From: Fidelibacterota bacterium
GTDB taxonomy: Bacteria > Fidelibacterota > Fidelibacteria > Fidelibacterales > Fidelibacteraceae
Direction of reading: 5' to 3'
NCBI GenBank assembly: GCA_029931905.1
Contig: JAOZRH010000073.1
Location: 1 to 9,856 of the forward strand
DNA: 9,856 nucleotides
Under the pieces are notes generated by a model. It did not search any database. It was not told where the DNA came from and saw only the letters and a list, made by a program, of their open reading frames with translations. Positions 6,887-9,856 of this stretch are shown here, piece by piece (the first letter of the stretch is position 1; each line of letters opens with the position of its first letter). The position numbers and the translations under genes are program-made.

Positions 6887-6919
6887 ATGCAGGATACAAG
6901 AAGAAATAATGAAAAATAA
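6887..6919 (+). other. Possible 10-codon leader ORF overlapping the M23 start
   Basis: An ATG at 6887 with GGAG (6879-6882) 4 nt upstream opens a 10-codon ORF (MQDTRRNNEK) ending at TAA 6917-6919, 8 bases beyond the M23 start at 6909. The M23 ATG itself has no good ribosome binding site, so ribosomes terminating here could re-initiate on it. Small size makes chance a serious alternative. Confidence 0.25.
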
Positions 6920-7823
6920 AAAATATATATTATTCGTAGAAAACGATTCTGACATGAAGGAGATTCGTTTTGATTGGAGACATTTTGTTGGCATATTTAC
7001 GATAATACTTGTATTATTTTCAATTTCTGTATTTGGATTGTCAAAAATGTTTTCCAAATATTACTATCAAGAAAAGCTTGCTGAAACTTATAAAAAAAAT
7101 GAATCCTTAGAATTATCGATAAATTTGATACAAGAAAAAGTGTATGAATTAAAAGAAAAAATCAATACTGTTATAGAAAAAGATAAAGCAATTCGTCTTT
7201 ATTCCAATTTACCTGAACATGACATTAATGTTGATGAATTGGGAACTGGTGGTAGAGTTGTTAATAAGTTGTATATCGAAGCCGATTCTAAAAAATCAAT
7301 TAAATTGATTGACATTAATGATAATTTGACAAGAATATCTAAAGAAATTCAGTCAGAATTAATTAGTTATGAAAATCTTAAAGAAATATTAAAAGATAAA
7401 AAAACTAAACTTGATGCCACACCAACTATTGTACCACTTAAAGATAAATTTTACATTTCTTCTGGTTATGGTAGAAGAAGGGATCCATTTACAAACCAAA
7501 TGACAAAGCATAATGGAATTGATTTTGCTACAAAATCTGGAACACCTATTTATGCTACTGCAAATGGAAAGGTTCAATATGCTAAATATGTTGGTGGATA
7601 TGGTTATACAGTCAGAATTAATCATGGTTTTGGTTATAGTACGATTTATGGTCATATGAGTAAAATGAAAGCAAAGAGAAATCAAATGGTAGAACGAGGT
7701 GATATTGTCGGATATGTTGGAAATACAGGTAGATCAACAGGCCCTCATTTACATTATGAAATTAGAAAAGACAATAAAGCAACAAATCCATCAAACTTTA
7801 TGTGGATTATGAAAAAATTATAG
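6909..7823 (+). CDS. M23 family metalloendopeptidase (LytM domain), membrane-anchored
   Basis: Probable peptidoglycan endopeptidase acting in the periplasm. The 304 residues contain a short cytoplasmic N-terminus, one membrane segment (about 26-45), a coiled-coil stretch (about 52-95, such as SLELSINLIQEKVYELKEKI), a variable linker, and a C-terminal LytM domain (about 178-300). The zinc and catalytic residues are all present: H201 and D205 in HNGIDFA, H249 in IYGHM, and H280-x-H282 in GPHLHYE. The domain also shows SSGYGRRRDPF (184-194) and GYVGNTGRSTGPH (268-280). With an intact active site it should be an active hydrolase, unlike degenerate EnvC-type activators. The ATG at 6909 has no clear ribosome binding site, but its N-terminus (KKYILFVENDSD) matches what such proteins usually start with. 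It appears to be monocistronic, having its own promoter (6839-6867) and an intrinsic terminator (7850-7885). Confidence 0.93.
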   Translation: MKNKKYILFVENDSDMKEIRFDWRHFVGIFTIILVLFSISVFGLSKMFSKYYYQEKLAETYKKNESLELSINLIQEKVYELKEKINTVIEKDKAIRLYSNLPEHDINVDELGTGGRVVNKLYIEADSKKSIKLIDINDNLTRISKEIQSELISYENLKEILKDKKTKLDATPTIVPLKDKFYISSGYGRRRDPFTNQMTKHNGIDFATKSGTPIYATANGKVQYAKYVGGYGYTVRINHGFGYSTIYGHMSKMKAKRNQMVERGDIVGYVGNTGRSTGPHLHYEIRKDNKATNPSNFMWIMKKL

Positions 7824-7849
7824 ATTTAGGTTTTATGAATATTATTATG

Positions 7850-7885
7850 AATGCTTGTTTATTTTTATTTGCAAGCATTTTTTTT
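7850..7885 (+). terminator. Rho-independent terminator after the M23 gene
   Basis: AATGCTTG (7850-7857) and CAAGCATT (7872-7879) form a perfect 8-bp stem, extendable by a T-G wobble, around a T-rich loop of about 14 nt. The stem runs into eight consecutive T (7878-7885). It starts 27 nt after the M23 stop codon. Confidence 0.88.
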
Positions 7886-7913
7886 ATTAGTAAATGAATT
7901 GTTTTAGAGGATT

Positions 7914-8966
7914 ATGTCGAGATTTTTAAAAAATATTTTGATTGTCAATTTTGTATTATTGCTGATGTTATATGCTGTAGAAAAGGACGAATTGTCAAAG
8001 GATAATGTTATTTTGTCTGTTAGTTGTGTTGGTGATATTATGTTGGGAACTTCGTTTCCAAAAAACTATTTACCACCAAACGATGGAAAAGATATTTTTA
8101 AAAATGTAACCAAATATTTTGATGGCAGTGATATTGTAATGGGCAATTTAGAAGGATGTATAGCTGATAGTGGAAAAACAGCAAAATGTGATAATAGTGA
8201 AAATTGTTATGCTTTTAGAATGCCAACCAAATATTCTACTGTATTGAAAGATGTAGGATTTAATTTTTTATCATTAGCAAATAATCATATTAATGATTTT
8301 GGCACTTATGGTAGAAATTCTACAATTGATGTACTTGATACATTAAATATTGGGTGGTCTGGGCCACCGAATACTTTCGCAAAATTAACAATAAAAGGTG
8401 TTAATATCGTATTTATTGCTTTTTGTCCTTATAGTCATTCAAACGATTTAAGAAATATTAATAGAGCAAAAAAAATAGTAACTAATTTAGCTAAACAAAA
8501 TGATATAATAATAGTTTCTTTTCATGGTGGAGCAGAAGGTAGTGATGCATTACGGGTTACGGATTCTACAGAATATTATTATGAAGAAAATCGTGGAAAT
8601 TTAAAAGAATTCACACATGCTGTCATTGATGCTGGTGCAGATTTTGTTTTTGGTCATGGACCGCATGTTTTGAGAGGAATGGAAATATATAATGATAGAT
8701 TAATCGCATATTCTCTTGGTAATTTTGCCACTTATAAGCGATTTTCTCTTAATGGTAATTTAGGTAAAACGGCAATTTTAAATGTTAAATTAAATAGTAA
8801 TGGACAATTTATTTCAGGTAAAATTATTCCCATAAAACAGATTTATCCCGGAATTCCTGTATTTGACAAAACAAATTATTCTATCAAGTTAATAAATAAA
8901 TTATCCATGCTTGATTTTAAAGAAAATGCAATTTTAATTGATTCAAAGGGAATGTTTTATAAATAA
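7914..8966 (+). CDS. CapA/PgsA-family protein (PGA_cap metallophosphoesterase fold)
   Basis: Member of the family that includes poly-gamma-glutamate synthesis protein CapA/PgsA, with a calcineurin-like phosphoesterase fold. Most homologues are of unknown function, so a capsule role is not implied here. The 350 residues start with a hydrophobic segment (about 6-21) acting as signal or anchor, followed by the full domain: SCVGDIMLG (37-45), GNLEG (77-81), LANNHIND (121-128), FHGGAE (203-208), GHGPHVLRG (247-255) and AYSLGNF (265-271). Metal-binding Asp, Asn and His positions are kept. No capB or capC homologue is adjacent. AGAGG lies only 3 nt before ATG 7914, a short spacing. The terminator just upstream separates it from the M23 gene, and I see no convincing promoter in the 28 nt between them, so expression may rely on read-through. 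It converges with the next gene, leaving 22 nt between stops. Confidence 0.9.
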   Translation: MSRFLKNILIVNFVLLLMLYAVEKDELSKDNVILSVSCVGDIMLGTSFPKNYLPPNDGKDIFKNVTKYFDGSDIVMGNLEGCIADSGKTAKCDNSENCYAFRMPTKYSTVLKDVGFNFLSLANNHINDFGTYGRNSTIDVLDTLNIGWSGPPNTFAKLTIKGVNIVFIAFCPYSHSNDLRNINRAKKIVTNLAKQNDIIIVSFHGGAEGSDALRVTDSTEYYYEENRGNLKEFTHAVIDAGADFVFGHGPHVLRGMEIYNDRLIAYSLGNFATYKRFSLNGNLGKTAILNVKLNSNGQFISGKIIPIKQIYPGIPVFDKTNYSIKLINKLSMLDFKENAILIDSKGMFYK

Positions 8967-8988
8967 ATTCAATTATTTGATCTATTTT

Positions 8989-9621
8989 TTACAGAGATAA
9001 CCAATTGGTTTTAATTAATTCAATGAGTTTTTTGGAACATTTATTTATATTTTGTTTGAAGGAATCTGTAGTATCATCGTTTGCATTGTCAGAGATAACT
9101 TTTATTATATTTATTAATATATTTTTTTCTTTTGCCTTTTTTGCAATATAATAACTTTCCATATCAACAATATCAAATTTAATTTTTCCATTAATCGTTT
9201 TGTTTGAATCATTACTGATTATTGGTTTTTCTACTGTCAGTAAATTTACAATTTTGCAATCATTTTTTTGAAAAATTGGAATTAGAATTGGTTGTGGATT
9301 GTTTTCTAAATATATATTTTCTACATTAACTGTTTCAAATAATTCTAAATTTATATTTATTGCTCCGGCTGTACCAAAATTGTATATAATATCAGGAGAA
9401 TATGTTGACAAATATAAATCTAATGCCTTAGTTGTTGAATGTTTTCCTATTCCAGTTTGGAGTAAATGAATAATTTTATTTTTATATTCTAGTTTCATTA
9501 GAATAATATTTTTATCATAATTAGTTATTTGAATTATTTTTGTAAATCCAAGAATTCCCTTATATTCTAGTTTATGAGCAAATGTTAGAGTTATTATTTT
9601 ACTATTTTTTATTTTTTCCAT
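8989..9621 (-). CDS. Nucleoside phosphorylase superfamily protein (MTA/SAH nucleosidase or futalosine hydrolase-like)
   Basis: A 210-residue protein of the PNP/UDP phosphorylase superfamily, which cleaves the glycosidic bond of nucleosides. Visible motifs: QTGIGKHSTTKAL (55-67), the ribose/phosphate-site NFGTAGAIN (81-89), the nucleoside-binding FDIVDMES (149-156, with Met154 and Glu155) and IKVISDNAND (173-182), where Asp178 matches the catalytic Asp of MTA/SAH nucleosidases. It is shorter than E. coli MTAN (about 230), and the N-terminus lacks the usual I-x-A-x-x-x-E-x-x start, so the substrate is uncertain: 5'-methylthioadenosine/SAH, futalosine or a hopanoid-type intermediate are possible. 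Proximity to metK would fit recycling of SAM by-products, but the gene is 4.5 kb away on the other strand. There is no Shine-Dalgarno sequence before the ATG. It is unusually rich in Lys, Asn and Ile even for this window. Confidence 0.8.
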   Translation of the reverse strand: MEKIKNSKIITLTFAHKLEYKGILGFTKIIQITNYDKNIILMKLEYKNKIIHLLQTGIGKHSTTKALDLYLSTYSPDIIYNFGTAGAININLELFETVNVENIYLENNPQPILIPIFQKNDCKIVNLLTVEKPIISNDSNKTINGKIKFDIVDMESYYIAKKAKEKNILINIIKVISDNANDDTTDSFKQNINKCSKKLIELIKTNWLSL

Positions 9622-9677
9622 TGTGATAATTTATAAATAATTTAAAAATAGTAAAACGAAATTTTAAAATAAATTCC

Positions 9678-9706
9678 TTGAATATATTAATTATAAAAAG
9701 TAAATT
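9678..9706 (+). promoter_or_regulatory. Possible leaderless-type promoter for the rightmost gene
   Basis: TTGAAT (9678-9683) and TAAATT (9701-9706) are spaced 17 nt apart; this -10 is identical to that before the M23 gene. Transcription would start about at 9712-9713, on the ATG at 9712 itself, which has no ribosome binding site, as expected for a leaderless message. Chance is possible in this A/T-rich spacer. Confidence 0.33.
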
Positions 9707-9709
9707 CAA
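9681..9709 (-). promoter_or_regulatory. Possible promoter for the nucleosidase-like gene
   Basis: On the - strand TTGAAT (plus coordinates 9704-9709) and TATATT (9681-9686) are spaced 17 nt apart, predicting a leader of about 50 nt before the ATG at 9621. It overlaps a mirror-image candidate on the + strand. Consensus match only. Confidence 0.38.
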
Positions 9710-9711
9710 CT

Positions 9712-9856
9712 ATGAAATTTTTACGATTAATATTATGTGTATTTGTGTTTTCATTCCCCAAATTAATGTTTTGTGATAATATATCAGATTATGATAATAA
9801 AATTAAAAACAGAAATTTAGAATTACAAAATATTGATAATGAAATTCAACAGTTGA
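9712..9856 (+). CDS. Exported coiled-coil protein, partial (possible EnvC-type murein hydrolase activator)
   Basis: Only the first 48 codons are inside the window and the frame is open at the edge. The N-terminus MKFLRLILCVFVFSF is a signal peptide, with the hydrophobic part ending near residue 21 (LMFC, not a good lipobox because Phe precedes the Cys). From about residue 28 the sequence turns into a charged heptad-like helix (IKNRNLELQNIDNEIQQL). A signal peptide followed at once by a coiled coil is the usual start of EnvC/NlpD-type activators and of coiled-coil M23 peptidases, which bind FtsEX and amidases at division; here it is inference from 48 residues. It diverges from the nucleosidase-like gene across a 90-nt spacer and has no Shine-Dalgarno sequence. 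Any other exported coiled-coil protein would look alike at this length. Confidence 0.72.
   Translation, partial: MKFLRLILCVFVFSFPKLMFCDNISDYDNKIKNRNLELQNIDNEIQQL

Noticed and set aside
6722..7057. Minus-strand ORFs under the deacetylase and M23 genes, and similar ones elsewhere
   Set aside because: They are antisense shadows of well-supported genes, with no recognisable domain or ribosome binding site.
8967..8988. Bidirectional terminator between the convergent genes
   Set aside because: Only a 4-bp TCAA/TTGA stem around TTAT can be drawn in the 22-nt gap; it is too weak to call.
1..9856. Alternative genetic code because no gene here ends in TGA
   Set aside because: All full-length genes end in TAA or TAG, but no conserved motif is interrupted by TGA, and avoidance of TGA is expected in a small sample of A/T-rich genes.

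Overview
The window is strongly A/T-rich, with densely packed genes that use the standard code. Eleven genes are visible at full length and a twelfth runs off the right edge. Ten of the twelve are on the + strand; one of these, at 5107-5673, has no ATG/GTG/TTG start and appears to begin at an ATT codon. No rRNA, tRNA, CRISPR array, insertion sequence or phage gene is visible. The xerC-hpf pairing resembles an arrangement I recall from Bacteroidota. The presence of HprK, the small NTF2-like lipoproteins, the YibQ-type deacetylase and the M23 peptidases suggests a Gram-negative-type, low-GC bacterium of or near the FCB group (Bacteroidota, Cloacimonadota, Marinimicrobia and similar lineages). 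That placement is an inference from gene content; nothing here is a taxonomic marker I could verify.

Left part (1-4516), housekeeping: xerC (chromosome dimer resolution), a short-form hpf (ribosome hibernation), hprK (HPr kinase/phosphorylase), a sugar-phosphate nucleotidyltransferase with a hexapeptide-repeat tail, and metK (S-adenosylmethionine synthase). Gaps are 3-75 nt, so most of this is probably one transcript, with possible promoters before xerC and before hpf.

Middle (4524-6816), envelope: two tandem, mutually similar lipoproteins of probable NTF2/SnoaL-like fold follow metK by 7 nt. The second overlaps the stop codon of the first and seems to start at ATT behind a strong Shine-Dalgarno sequence. 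They are followed by a membrane-anchored divergent polysaccharide deacetylase (YibQ/PF04748 type).

Right part (6817-9856): an M23 (LytM-type) endopeptidase with its own TTGACA promoter and a clear intrinsic terminator; a CapA/PgsA-type metallophosphoesterase-fold protein; a convergent gene on the - strand for a small nucleoside-phosphorylase-superfamily protein (MTA/SAH-nucleosidase or futalosine-hydrolase like); and, divergent from it, the first 48 codons of an exported coiled-coil protein that could be an EnvC-type murein hydrolase activator. The last two genes may share overlapping, face-to-face promoters in a 90-nt spacer.

Taken together this is a core chromosomal region with a cell-wall flavour, and I see no clear-cut new defence or mobile system. 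The most unusual items are the probable AUU-initiated lipoprotein gene, the lipoprotein pair itself, the overlapping divergent promoters with a possibly leaderless gene, and an HprK gene without visible HPr/PTS partners.
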